Source of the DNA: Rotaria sordida
Taxonomy: Eukaryota; Rotifera; Eurotatoria; Philodinida; Philodinidae
Direction: 5' to 3'
NCBI GenBank assembly: GCA_905250125.1
Contig: CAJNOL010001454.1
Coordinates: forward strand, 1 to 64,000
Length of the DNA: 64,000 nucleotides
A program made the position numbers and the translations under genes. Positions 34,201-46,186 of this stretch are shown here, piece after piece; position 1 is the first letter of the stretch, and every line of letters begins with the position of its first letter. A model generated the notes under the pieces. The model searched no databases, had not been told where the DNA came from, and saw nothing but the letters and a program-made list of their open reading frames with translations.

Positions 34201-35880
34201 AGAAATGAAAGTTACAATATACCCTATTATTCAGTAGCAGATCTGCAAGATATTCGGCTCCTCTATCTTCAATTTGATTTCCTTCAAGATCAAGGGTAGT
34301 AAGTGTCTATAAAAAGATAAGCACTATACAATTGAATTCAACTGGTTATTGATCGAAGAGAAATGTCATATGTCCCCTCTTGTGAATATTAGAGGTGATA
34401 AATGACGGGTGCATGACAGTACAATATACCGTATTGTTTTGAATCGCATCGACGAGATGTTTTATTCCACCGTCACAAATTCGATTATAACTAAGATTCA
34501 ATATGGTGAGTGTCTTAACACAGAATGCACCTTGAATAGACGAAATTTATTATCAAGATGATACTGACTATGTTGTTTCTCAAGACATCAACTAGATATT
34601 TTACTCCATCATCACTAATTTCATTATTGCCGAGATTTACTGTAATGATGGTCTGTACAAAGAACAGAAATATATACTACATAAAAGATATATAATAATT
34701 GCATTATTATATTGGAAAACATCAGTCAAATATTGTACACCTTTATCACCAATTCGACATCCTTGAACTTTCAATTTGGTCAGTGACTTTAAACAAAAGA
34801 AAAAATATTATTATATTCTATGAGAACAAGACGGACATTCTAGTTTACCATGTCACATTTCAATTGTTGCATTGTTGTGACCGCGGCATAGAGATGACTA
34901 GGATTTCCATTGAGATGAATTTTTGAGAGGGTCTATAAACAAACAAATGACAATATACCCTGCAAAATCATAGAAGGCCATCGATTACGGTGTTGTTTCT
35001 TAATGCATTAGCTATCAATTCTATGCCGATATTACTGAGATAATTATTACTGAGATCAAGTGAAAACAGCGTCTAAAGATGTAAAACATAATATTTCTTA
35101 GTAAAAATCGTCGAATTCAAATACATTATTAGTTTTCAGTGCTTCAGCCAGACATTGTACTTCTTGATCACCAATCTGATGTTTTGCAAGGTTTAATGAA
35201 TTTAATCCCTATAAAATATAATAGAAATAACCTATATATCAAAGAGGATAAAACTATTAACTACCTTATCATATCTTATTCTGTGGGCGATTTCAACAAT
35301 TGTACAGAAATTATCAGCATTTTCACCCATTTGAAGCTTCTTCAGTGTCTTAAAATTCAAAAACAATGTAAGACCGTCAGAAAAGAACTACAAGTAAAAT
35401 ATACTGTATTATTTTGTTGTAACTTGAAAAAACATTGTGCACCACGTAGTCCAATTCGATTGTTCCGAAGATCGAGTTCTACGAGTGTCTTTTGGTGCAT
35501 ATGAAAACATAGAAAGTAACTGCTAGTAATATATGTTACCTTATTGTTTAACAAAGCAGTTGCAAGATGTGTTGCACCACTATCTCCAATTTGATTTCCA
35601 GCTAGGTTTAACTTGTCGAGAGTCTATATTTTAAAAATGCATTGATAGTTTTTTTTTCTGTAATCCAAAAACATGTATTCTCGACTAGATAATCCAACAT
35701 ATAACTATGACTTTATGCTATTCTCAACTTAGTAAGGATCGATGAAGTAGGGCAAAACATCAATCTAAGATAATGAGAATAAAAACTACTCTTACCTTGT
35801 CACATCGTAGTGCAAAAGATAGATATTCAGCGATGGTATCGTCAATGGTTTTATTACTAAGATCCAGTTAGATGCGTGTC
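28264..35880 (-). CDS. Leucine-rich-repeat (ribonuclease-inhibitor type) multi-exon gene, about 40 LRR exons, probably decaying
   Basis: Read on the minus strand, nearly every 80-90 base block starts after a TAG acceptor and encodes one LRR of the type TLTVLNLSGNQIGDAGAQ followed by a helix ending LADILQ and an Asn-rich end. Introns of about 50-80 bases separate them, so one exon equals one repeat. Examples: 35623-35542, 35492-35410, 29013-28930, 28601-28515, 28365-28270. The last exon ends in TGA at 28264. Repeats resemble NLR/RNI-type LRRs used for ligand or partner binding. No NACHT, CARD, signal peptide or membrane segment was found. The outermost repeat (35880-35796) has TAA where its neighbours have the Glu codon of TLTELDLS. 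The array is interrupted by a foldback element at 32498-33882 and contains a segmental duplication. It may be one gene, two adjacent genes, or a pseudogene. Confidence 0.7.
32498..33882. mobile_element. Foldback element of about 1.4 kb with arms of about 555 bp
   Basis: The arms, about 32498-33055 and 33325-33882, are reverse complements in exact register (position sums equal 66380 throughout). Identical 75-codon frames sit on opposite strands at 32597-32824 and 33556-33783. Ends read GAGTCACTTTCCCTGATAAC and its inverse with minor changes. The central loop of about 270 bases has no transposase. High arm identity implies recent origin or ongoing homogenisation. It sits between two LRR exons. 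Flanks derive from two different LRR introns and no clean target-site duplication is visible. Confidence 0.85.
33922..34690 (-). repeat. Segmental duplication of LRR exons (partner at about 31740-32500)
   Basis: The block from CCTTATCCTGCCTTATTCTA onward is nearly identical, introns included, to the block starting at 31739 and runs through five or six LRR exons. A weaker third copy begins near 35262. Intron identity shows that duplication involved genomic DNA and is younger than most of the array. Confidence 0.8.
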
Positions 35881-36201
35881 TATTGAAAAAAAAATTAAAA
35901 TTCAACAAATTGTACCATTCATTTTTCAGATAAATGATTTGTAGACTGAAGTCTTAACTGATTTACAAACGGAGGATACAGTAACTACATGAAATTATGA
36001 TGCTCTGAATGAAAAAATTAGTAAATTCAAACTTTGACATTTCTAGCAGCCCCTCTTCATTACAAACTCTAACAATTAGAACTAAAGTTTAATGCAGAAG
36101 GAGGCTTTTTCAGCGAGTAATGGCAAGAGACATGAAGTTCTACTTCTGTGAGTTAATTATCGATGAAAAAACTAGACATCAAATGATGAAAGATAGTAAT
36201 G

Positions 36202-36816
36202 CTAGATATGTGAATAGCAGAGATGCAAATAGAACATAAAAAGTACGATTTTATCGACTAATAAGTTTGATTTTTTTATGACTAATGTAACACGATATTT
36301 TCGCTTATCCATATATACCAAAGACATTAGGACACATACTTTTTTGCTATCATATTTCGACGGTTGTCCAACGAAACGATATGTATTGTTTTCGGCTAGC
36401 TTCTCAAATTTGATTAAATTATCTGAATCAGTCATATTAATTTTAGTTGTATAAAGTTCAAATATTTCGAATCCAAATACATAGCCACAAATGGTAAACC
36501 AGCGTTTTTCTTGTAGCCAAAATGGAGTTTGAAATGAAGCAAGAACATGATTCAGAACTTTCATATAGTTGTTTATTGTGCTAGTAAATGAAAAGAAATA
36601 TTCAAATTGATTGAGTTGAGATAATTTATTAAGAATAAACTGTTCCCAGTTATAACCATCGAAAATAGTGTCGAATGTACGTTCACAGGATATTAATTTA
36701 AGATAATTAAGTGCTGGTGTTTGGGAAAGTAATGATTCTATATGTTCCATGGGTAGAGTACAATTATTAATTGTTAGAGATGTTAATAACGAAGGATGTT
36801 TGCCAGCAAGTGAAGC
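36202..36816 (-). pseudogene. Truncated F-box-type / LRR-receptor-like bdelloid protein, C-terminal part
   Basis: The frame from 36816 down to the stop at 36202 encodes a coherent protein beginning SLAGKHPSLLTSLTINNCTL and continuing MEHIESLLSQTPALNYLKL, then WEQFILNKL and an aromatic FEYFFSF block. This layout is familiar from the large bdelloid family annotated as F-box proteins, whose N-terminal F-box and first LRR-like part are missing here. The upstream edge coincides with the terminus of the 36817-40186 element, so the insertion or a rearrangement removed the 5' end. The apparent start further upstream at 36906 is translated from GGATCC repeats and is not genuine. Role of the family, if F-box, would be substrate adaptor for ubiquitin ligase; this copy is unlikely to work. 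Confidence 0.55.
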
Positions 36817-36833
36817 CAAGGGGGGAAAAGCGG

Positions 36834-37015
36834 ATCCTGGTGGATCCTGGGATCCATCAGGATCCGCCAGGATCCATAGGATCCACCAGGATCCACTAGG
36901 ATCCATCAGGATCCACTAGAATCCATCAGGATCCACTAGGATCCATCAGGATCCATCAGGATCCACTAGGATCCATTAGGATCCGTTAGGATCCATCAGG
37001 ATCCACTAGAATCCA
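36834..37015. repeat. GGATCC decamer array, left
   Basis: About 18 units of GGATCCATCA / GGATCCACTA, 10-base period with occasional 5-6 base slips. Translations in this array (DPSGSWWIL-type) are artefacts. Confidence 0.9.
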
Positions 37016-39979
37016 TTAGAACTCATTATCATTTATGAAGATAGATTAATGTTCTGAATAGCCACAAAAGCAAGGAAATCAACCAGATTCATAAAATAAG
37101 GATGCATAATTCAAAATATGTTCTGGATGAATCAATGGGAGCCCCATGTGCTATTTATACAACTATGACTAGTCTACTTTACAAAGGAAAAACGGACCTT
37201 GAGACATCCCAGAATCTATTGGACTCCATCCGAAGCCATTAGAATACATGGAAACAAAGTAAACAGACGAAGAATTGGCCCTAGATTTTTTGAAAACAAA
37301 GAAAAAAGAAATCTCGGAGATTGAGAGCCTGGTGGGTCCCGATGAACTTTTGAGTATCTGAATGAGTTCTGCGGTTTATACGGTAGAATAAGATCCATCA
37401 AGATTTAGGTGTTCCTGATTGGTTTCAGATTATTATGATGCTTATTAATTTCTGCTGTATTCTTCTGGATTTCAAAAGATTGTACTAGATAGTGTTGAAT
37501 TTTTGCTAGAGAAAAGCTCAAGTCTTTTTTGAGCTAGATTTCTGACATAAGCAGCAACAGCGCTGCACAGGTTCACCATTTTTTCCGGGGAAAATGCGAA
37601 AAACGGAAAAAAGTGTGTACCCATAAAATTTTAAGATGCCGACAGAATTTTAATTGAGATTCAATCAAGATCGTAACAGTTTATTGCTATTTCCCAATCA
37701 TATATCGTCGAAGAAGCTGCTAAATCTTGAGAAAGCCGTGTAGTCATGGAATTTCAAGACCTCGACAAGGTTCATAACAGGATTCTATCAGTATCCTGAG
37801 CAGTTTACCAATGCAATTAAAACAAGAAATATGTTAATAGAGGGTCAAATCCTCAGAAAAACGTGTAGGCACGAAATAAACACGATTCTGTTATGATTAG
37901 AACAAAATCTTAGAGAAATTCTGAGTCATTTTGTATTGACTTTATGTCAAGCTCTTCTCAGAATTTCAATGGCTTCTAATTGGAAAATATTTTCTGATTG
38001 CACCTCGCAGAACTCCATTTCGATTCTGTAAGGATGATATCCGATGGATTGTCAAAATTTTTCCAGGATTCTCTAAGCAGAAAAGAGAAATGAACGCACA
38101 TTATTGATTTCTATATGTTCAGTTAAAAAACTGATTAGTTCACTGCAGTAGACTGTACCATGCTATTTAATTTAACTCAAACCTTCTGTATCTCGAATTC
38201 CCTCTGAACTATTAACTTGTATTTGAACTTTATGCAAACATAAGTTATTTGAACAAAAATTCAATATAAACTTAATCTATTGATTACTTATCATAAAATT
38301 CTAGTATGACTGGTTGATTTCAATTTGAATAAAAAGATATTTTTCTGATTAGCACGAATAAATAAAATCCAGTACAAGTTTTATTGAAGTACTCGTCCTA
38401 TACTAAAAGCTTTCTTAAGAAAAAGTTAGTGCAACAGTTAAACTGATATTAAAATCTCCATTTTAATGAGTTTGCAAGTTTTATATGAAAATAAAATTCA
38501 AGAAATAACTGAGTTCCATGCTGTAAATGTCATGCAGTATTGAAGATAAATATTAAAAATCTTTGACGAGAAATCTTCAAAAATTCTGTCAGATTTCTTC
38601 CATTCACTGACACATAGATACAAAGGAATATTAGAATGAAATTCAGGTACCTTCTTGATCTTCTACATTCCTGTCAGAACCGGAACAAAACACATTGCAA
38701 ATTCTTCATTGTCATTTTAGTATAGTTACTGTTAAAATTTTATTTAATAAGCACAATTTAAGTTTTTGAGATTCAAAGATTCAAAAATATTCGAAGAATC
38801 TTAAATAGGAACTGTTAAGGATTTTGGTGGAAACATTTCATAATTTTATTCAAAATCCTGAACCAGATCAGTCATAGATCTTGTTACAATCCTCAAGATC
38901 AAGCTTTAGTAGACTCTAAATGAAAATGGTAAAGATCTTCGTCTGACCTTGATATGCTTTCAGAAAGATCCTGACCATCCTTGACCTTCTCTAGGAAGGA
39001 TCCGAAATGCTTGTCCTTGAAGAGACCCTAAGACAACCCTGGAAATATTCAGAAAAGATATTCGTAAGAAGAATGCTTAAGAAAATTAGATAGAATCGTG
39101 ATTGAATCTTAGCAGAATTCACTACCTGAGCATTTTCATTGCTCTTCTATAAATTCCTTGTAGGATATTTGCCTTATTTAACTGTAAGCCAGGAGAGGAC
39201 CATGACGCAGAGATCCCAAACGAATTCTGTCAAAACTATAATCGAATCTAAGCGATATTCTTTCTGTAATCCCTATCAAGGTTTTGAATAAGATCAAGGG
39301 TGAATCCTAGTACGGTCCATCATGTTAAAATAATAAAGAAATCTGAGTGGCAACTTGAAAAGATCCTGAGAAGAATATTTTTTTCACAATGAAATATCCT
39401 GCAAACCAGTATTATTAAAATTGGAAACGGAATCCTGAATAAAATATGGCATGAATCTTCAGATTCAGGAGCCCAAAATGTTCTTTCACACTTTCTCAAG
39501 GAAAAACAGGATTAAAATTAAAGTAGAGGGTTGCTCTAAGTTCTGACATCCTTAGTTTGACGGAGAAAAGCGGATTCTAGAGTCCTAAGAGATTTTAGAA
39601 TATATTTCTAGAAGTGTGCCAAAAGCGGTCACAGATTACCGCCATTGGCTATAATTCAACACAATCCATTACAATTGATCAGAGATAACTAGAATGCAAT
39701 AGAAATCATCATGTATTACAATAATATCAAACCGATCGAGGAAGCGTAAATCTTGATGGATCAAAAAAATGCGCAGAATCCATGATGATATGCCAAAATT
39801 TAGACATAATCATCTCGGTATCCTGGATCTTTTTTTCTCTTTACTTAGTTACAAATTCTGAAGTCACTATTCCCTTTTCTCACTTAATTTATTTGGACCT
39901 TAAAGAATTGTCATATCCATTAAGATCAAATTTTCCATCCTCGTTTCTGTACGCTTGAAATAATTTATTCTACAATTCA

Positions 39980-40172
39980 TCAGGTTCCACTATGATCCAT
40001 TAGGATCCACTATGATCCATTAGGATCCACTATGATCCATTAGGATCCATCAGGATCCACCAGGATCCAATAGGATCCATCAGGATCCACAGGATCCACA
40101 GGATCCACCAGGATCCAGTAGGATCCAATAGGATCCACCAGGATCCACCAGGATCCGAGGATCCAGGATCCG
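39980..40172. repeat. GGATCC decamer array, right
   Basis: The same decamer as 36834-37015, here as GATCCATTAGGATCCACTAT and variants, ending GGATCCGAGGATCCAGGATC next to the element terminus. Confidence 0.9.
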
Positions 40173-40186
40173 CTTTTTCCCCCTTG

Positions 40187-40312
40187 AGTACAACTGAAGT
40201 ACAGTGAAGTACGAGTGAAGTACGAGTGAAGTACAGTGAAGTACAACTGAAGTACCAGTGAAGTATAGTGAAGTACAACTGAAGTACAAGTGAAGTACAA
40301 CTGAAATATACT
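40187..40312. repeat. GAAGTAC array (10-11 bp units)
   Basis: Units GAAGTACAGT, GAAGTACGAGT and GAAGTACAACT alternate, beginning directly after CCCCCTTG at 40186. The overlapping minus-strand frames rich in YFSCTSLVL are artefacts of this array. The same array with the same boundary motif occurs at 48822-49069. Confidence 0.9.
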
Positions 40313-41344
40313 AAAGACAATTAAAGTATGATGATGTATAAATTTTCTTCTACAGCAGCATGATATTTTCATCTATGCATGCTATTGTTCAAAGTTAGGA
40401 CATGCAATATTGTGTATTATTCTTTTATTAGATTTATGACAAGAAAAAATATCATCTAATCTATATCATCTATCATTGTAAACTGGATGTCCCTATCGTC
40501 TTCATTATAGCACCGATAGTATTTTTCACACCTGATATACCCTACAAGCATCTTAAAAAAATCTTTTATTTTATTTCAGACAATAAACTTTCATGTACAT
40601 GGCTGTGCGCGCATAGAGTGAGTGTCAGTCATTTGACCATATGTATAGTACTCACCGGAAAATAATTTTGTTGAATCAGGTTCATCTACAAAATAATTTA
40701 GTTTATCATATATTACTGATCAATCAATTTAGTTTGAACTATTGAAAACAACACGTAGAAAAAAAAATTAGTTGACTAAAAACTTGTATTAAAGTAGCTA
40801 TATAATTTGTCTTGTGTATCATAAAGACAAAAGACAAGTTCATAATTAAATTTTCTTTGCAGAAAATAAAAGCATGTTGTTCTTAGTTACAATGAAACCA
40901 CGAAAAAAAATATTTATTCATATCCAATATTGTAGTATGATGAGGCAGGAAAGTTAAAATTTTCGTTTTTTCAAATGTTTTTGGCTTTTAGAAGTCTATT
41001 GGCAAAAGTTCAGGAATAATTTTCAACACCGTTTTCGTTTATTCCGACATGATAAGATTGTAATGAATGAAAATCGCATTACTATTCACAAGAAGAGCAC
41101 GCAATAACTATAATGAGTGCGACAACTCACTGTTCGTTTCTTAATTACTAAGGATCATTCAGAATCATTTTTTAAAGGTAAAATTTCCAACTAATCGATT
41201 GATTGTATTAAATAAAATTGGGTATAAAGAAGTCGAGAGCATTGACTGTTGAAATTTATATTAATATAACTTGAATTGAATTTTTTCAGATTTACTATTT
41301 TGTTGTTCATTAATTTATTATTTTCAAAATATTACAATTGCACC
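40313..41344. other. Intergenic, upstream of the P-like transposase
   Basis: AT-rich. No gene; a promoter for the plus-strand transposase is expected but not distinguished. Confidence 0.4.
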
Positions 41345-44300
41345 ATGGTTGATGAAGAGATTGAAGAGCTCTTTGAACTTACAGGCGAAGATTTTTATAA
41401 ATATATTGAAGTACAATATGGAAAAAATGTTGAAAAAGTTATTAGATTTCACGATATTGATAGTTTTTTAATTTTGGGTAGTGTTAATCAACATGATATA
41501 CTCGATGTAGTTGAACAATCAAATAATGAAAATTCTTCTGATCAACTTATTGCGTTACAAAAGGAAATCTGCAACACATTTGAAAACAAAGTAACAATAA
41601 AAATTGGTACTAAAGGAAAGCTGATTTTATTATTAAAATCAGCGCATGATATTATGCGAAAAAGAAATCATTTTTTATCTTTAACACGACAAACTAGAAC
41701 AAATAATCACCGATCTTTATCATCATCAACAAATAGTAGTGGAAGTGGTGGTGATGTCAGTTCAAAAGATAATTATGAATACATACAGCAATGTATTATG
41801 AAAATGTTAATAAATATGAAGAATACTATTCATGGTGTTACTCAAGAAAATATATCAGTAAATGACTTTAAAATTTTTCTTAATAATCTAAATGATGATA
41901 ATATATCAACTTGTATCATACAATGTGTATGCGGTGATCGAATTAAATTATATTCTAGATATGGTCAATTTCAAATATCAAATTTTTCTAAACATTTAAA
42001 AACTACCAACAAAAAATCAATTATTATTACGAACAACAAGACTAAAGAAACTGATACATCTGAAGGTTCAAATGAAATGCTCGTTGGTGATGAACAGTTA
42101 GAAGATGAAAATAAAAATTCTTTTTTGAACAAAAGTCAAAATAAATGTAATAGTATAAATACTAGTAATACTTTGGATTTAACATTAGTAACAAGTAAAA
42201 AATCGTGAGTTTTTAAGTCATCTATAACCTTTGAACTATTTTTTTCTCTGTTAATAATCAGTTATGATCAACGTAAATCATCTGACAGTGAGTCCGACAA
42301 TGATGAGAATAGTGACTCATCAGCTAAACCAACAAATGAAAAGTAAGTCTGTATCATTTGTTTTACAAAAAAAGCAATCGCTTTTTCACAAATAATAAGG
42401 AATGATGGAGGACGTCGGTCTCATATTTTGCCAATAGCAGGTGAAACTCAGAATTCAATTTCATTTAATCGTCTTTCTCAATCGAAAAAAGTAAGCGTGT
42501 TTACTATTTTATTCGTAGATGTAGCTTTCACTTGAACTTCGTTTTGTTGTCAGGTTGTTCAACTTATTTTATAAAAGAATTTAATTTTAGTAGAAAAAAG
42601 CCTCGAACAAAAGTTAGAATCATTCTCATTTGTGATTATTCGAAAAAAATTATATAAATTGATAAATTTGTAGAATTTTTTTGAATATTAGCAAATTAAC
42701 ATAATCAGTAGCTTTCATTCTTGGGTTTTACGCAATGAAATCAATTCCTTTTACAACTCTTTACCCCCGGTTGGGTCGTTTTCGACTCATTCGTAGAACT
42801 TTTGCAAAAAACAAAGGAAACTTGATAATCGAAAGTTCTCAAAGTAATATTATAGGAGACTCCACAAGTTATCGATTGGTGAAAAAAATAATTTGTTCCG
42901 TCTTCGAGATCTAGGACTGACAAAATTGCTAATTGTGTAAAATTGAATAAAGACAAAATTTTAAAAGCAAGTAAATTTTTAATCACAGTCAATAAAGTTT
43001 TCGGAGAGGCATTGTGTATTTTATACTGACCTAGATGTCTAGCATTCAAGTGAATGCTTTTGACAAAATTTCATAACTGCTTGGAAGAGAAATAATAGTA
43101 GGACAACGATGGATCCTGAAAGGACTTGTAAACTGAAAGAAGATAAGGACGTATATAATGAATATATTATTTGTAAATCTCACTGCAGCCACAGTTGAAA
43201 AAATATGCAGCAGCGATTAACTATTGTTCATTAAGCAGAGAATTACTTAAATAAAACTAACTACTTTTAAAAAACTTACGTCAAAAATACATCTAGTGTT
43301 TGAAAGAATTTTTTATATAAGATATATTTCGTCTTTGAAATTATTTAAATAAAAAGGAATCGATGACACCTTTGCCTAACTAGCACTGTTATAGAAAGGA
43401 AGGAGATGAAGATTTTGAAATCATTCTGTTGTCCTATCTATTTTCTAGGTTACTGTGAACATTAAAGTACCCTATATATAGGTTTGTGGCTCTGATCGAT
43501 CTTAGCGTACTATTCGTATATCTACCAGAACTATACTCTTTTTCTATAGTGATTTTATTAGTAGCACTGCCGGAACAGTTTTAGAGGATAAAGGGTTAAA
43601 ATGAACAATAGTATAATGTTATCTCAAATAATAAGTTGTGTCCATTTGGTGCATGTAAGAGTAAAAACGTTAGCATTAAACGTGTAATTTCAGTGTAAGA
43701 ATAATGATTTGTTCATAGATATTCTATAATACTATGAGTTGTACTTAGTAATTACATAGTTTATTATCTTCATTTTTGATAATTGCTACGTATTGTTCGA
43801 TAACTATTTTGTTTTAGCAACAAGCAATTGAAGATTTTCGAACGTCAAGTTTGCCACCGAATATTCAGTCAATTAAATCTGTAAAAGACTTGGTGAGTCA
43901 GATAATAGAGCGATGTATTTTCATTTACAATTTGTGTTGTAGAATAGAAAGGATAATACATTGTTGGATGCAAGAAAATCTAAACGAGTCAAAAATGATA
44001 AGCAACCTATAACTGATCCATCTGCTAAAGATAAAAAAGCACCACAAGAACACCACGTGAGTACAACTTCGTTGTGAATATATTTAACTTGTATTGCTCT
44101 TCAAAAAATTCAGGTTTTAATTAATAAAAATAATAAATCAGATTTTTTATGTACTGCATTAAAAACAATTGATGTAAATAATCACAGAGCACCAAACCAT
44201 TATAGATATCCAGAATCTGTACTAAGATTTGCAACAGCTCTTTTCATATTAGCTGGCATATACGTGTACGAATATGTTCGTCTTAATTTTAAATTTCTTT

Positions 44301-46087
44301 TACCAACAATACAAACCATAAAAAACAATTGGTTTCATGAACCTTACTCCGAAGGAAAGTTTCGCTTTGATGAAACTAAAACTTATTGTAATTCGGTTCA
44401 ATGCCAATACATTTTCGTATCTGAGGACAGCTCAGCACTTATCCCCAGAATAGAATACGATGCTAGTTTAGACATTTTCAATGGATTCGAAACACCACTT
44501 GCAGGTGGTATTCCATGTGAAAATGCTTTTAGATGCACATCATTTTCACAATTAAAATATTTATGTGAAACTGTTACTCCCGCTCATTTGGTCAATGTTC
44601 ATTGTGTACAACCTATTCCAACTTCAAGTTTTACTTTGATACCATCATCAATTGTGTTAGGTGCGTACGGTACAAACAACAAATTAACATCTATCGATAT
44701 ACTAAAAAGGTGGTTAATGATTAATAAAAAATTTAATGCAAAAGGTATTCGTATCCTCGGATTTTCGACCGATGGAGATGCTAAATATTTACGCTCGATG
44801 AGACTAGCATCTAATTTTTTTGTTAAACAGCAAATACTAAATGTTTACAATGATAGCTTAACTTTTAAAGTGAAAATTCCTTTAAGCTGGTCATCTTGGT
44901 ATTTCTTAAATTCAAGTCAGGTTTTTATTTTCATACAAGATGGGATACATCTTTGCAACAAAATACGAAATAGGCTATTATCTGAAAAAGCGGAGCTCAT
45001 AATGGGTTCATATAATGTTTCTATCGATCATTTACATGAACTTATTGATACAACAAATAAAATAAATCATAATTTATGTAAATCTGATCTGAATGTTCGT
45101 GACAAACAAAATTTCACTTCATCTCAAAAGATATCTGATGATAAGGTTTTGAATTTGTTACTACTCCATGATAAATACAAAGGTACATATAATTATATGC
45201 TAATTCTAAATTTACTAATAATAGCATATACAGAACGTGAAGTTTCATTATGTGATCGTATATATTATTCGTGTATAGTTTTATTTTATATTCGATTCTG
45301 GAGATTATGGCTATATATTACAAGAGAGTCTCGTAAGCTTTTAGCTAAGAAAAAAAATAAAGAACGAGGCGAACAAACTTATTTTATTACTTCTAATGCA
45401 TTAATGTGTATCGAGTTAAATTCTCATTATTTAATATATCTATATTTATTGATTGAACAAAAACTACTGCATCCATCTGTATCAGAAGCTACTCACTTAT
45501 TTTCATCGCAGCCATGTGAAAATATTTTCAGAAACGCAAGGTCTTTATCTGGAGTTTATTCCACACGTATAAATTTTACCATGAAGCAATTCCTCAAACG
45601 TGTCAATAAACTTAATGTTCTTACAGAGTTAAAACAATTTGAAGTCTCAAATAATCAGCAGAAAATAATTTTTCCTATTCACCACAAAGTTAAACCACTT
45701 GTTTTTCAACCAGGTTCAAAGATTAATAATGATAATGTTAGTTTTGATATAGATACTCTTGAAAAAATTATTCTTCAAGCATATCAAGTGGCACAAGAAA
45801 TGACAATTTCTGTAGGAATGAGTCATGACTTAGGTAAAAATAATCTTTTTAACATTGAAGAATCATCACAATTAGTCAAACAATTGTTAAAATCAAATAG
45901 CTTATCTGAATCTGAAGCACTTATTGTTGATGAATCCAGCGAGGACGATACCGCTGAAGAAGATGAAGAATTAGATGATGTCATATACGATGATGATTTA
46001 TCGGAAGATGATGCAAGTCCAACATCTAGCTTCGACAATTTACAACATACGCCTTTTTCAGGTATATATCAGACACTTGCACTTTAA
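41345..46087 (+). CDS. P-element-like DNA transposase, six exons, apparently intact (1,064 aa)
   Basis: Exons 41345-42204, 42262-42342, 42400-42490, 43818-43892, 43943-44056 and 44114-46087 join with GT-AG sites and unbroken phase; the start is ATG 41345 in CACCATGG. N-terminal part (exon 1): conserved acidic start, a Ser-rich linker, and a Cys/His patch QCVCGDRIKLY...KHL near residues 193-218, plausibly a DNA-binding zinc finger. Exons 2-5 are acidic or basic linkers. Exon 6 carries FATALFILAGIYVYEYVRLN, typical of P-type transposases, then candidate catalytic residues Asp627 (STDGD), Asp683 (QDGIHLCNKIRNRL) and Glu876 (SQPCENIFRNAR). The acidic C-terminus is EEDEELDD-like. Assignment to the P superfamily rather than hAT or Kolobok is inference. 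Intron 3 is unusually long (1,327 bases) because of an insertion. Confidence 0.7.
42491..43817. mobile_element. Intron 3 of the transposase, enlarged by a probable TTAA-type insertion
   Basis: The other introns are 50-57 bases; this one is 1,327. A right-hand edge reading AAAGGGTTAA near 43590-43598 fits a piggyBac-type end plus TTAA target. A possible left-hand end is CTTTACCCCCGGTTGGGTCG near 42758. No transposase frame lies between; the minus-strand frame 42741-43049 has no recognisable domain. Element limits are uncertain. Confidence 0.35.
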
Positions 46088-46186
46088 AGAGTTTTCTTTG
46101 TAAGAAAAAAAAAGTATAAGATAAGCATTGTTTAGAGTAATATATATGTATTTGCTGTTAAACGATCATGTTGGATAAAACGGCAT

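Larger units (their letters stand above)
36817..40186. mobile_element. 3.4-kb element with inverted CAAGGGGGAAAAAGC ends and terminal GGATCC arrays
   Basis: The left end reads CAAGGGGGGAAAAGCGGATCC and the right end is its inverse, GGATCCGCTTTTTCCCCCTTG. Inside each end lies a 10-bp tandem array of GGATCCAYYA (36834-37015 and about 39980-40172). The 3-kb interior has only weak, AT-rich non-coding sequence with many short words such as GATCCTGA and AGAATCC. No transposase frame is present, so it would be non-autonomous. No target-site duplication was found. The left end truncates the F-box-like gene. Confidence 0.65.

Noticed and set aside
28264-35880. NLR immune receptor (NACHT-LRR)
   Set aside because: Only LRR exons are visible; no Walker A/B NACHT exon was found within or upstream, so the NLR label is not justified.
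41276-41344. Upstream extension of the P-like transposase frame
   Set aside because: Starts at TTG; the first ATG with good context is 41345. The extra residues look like translated AT-rich leader.
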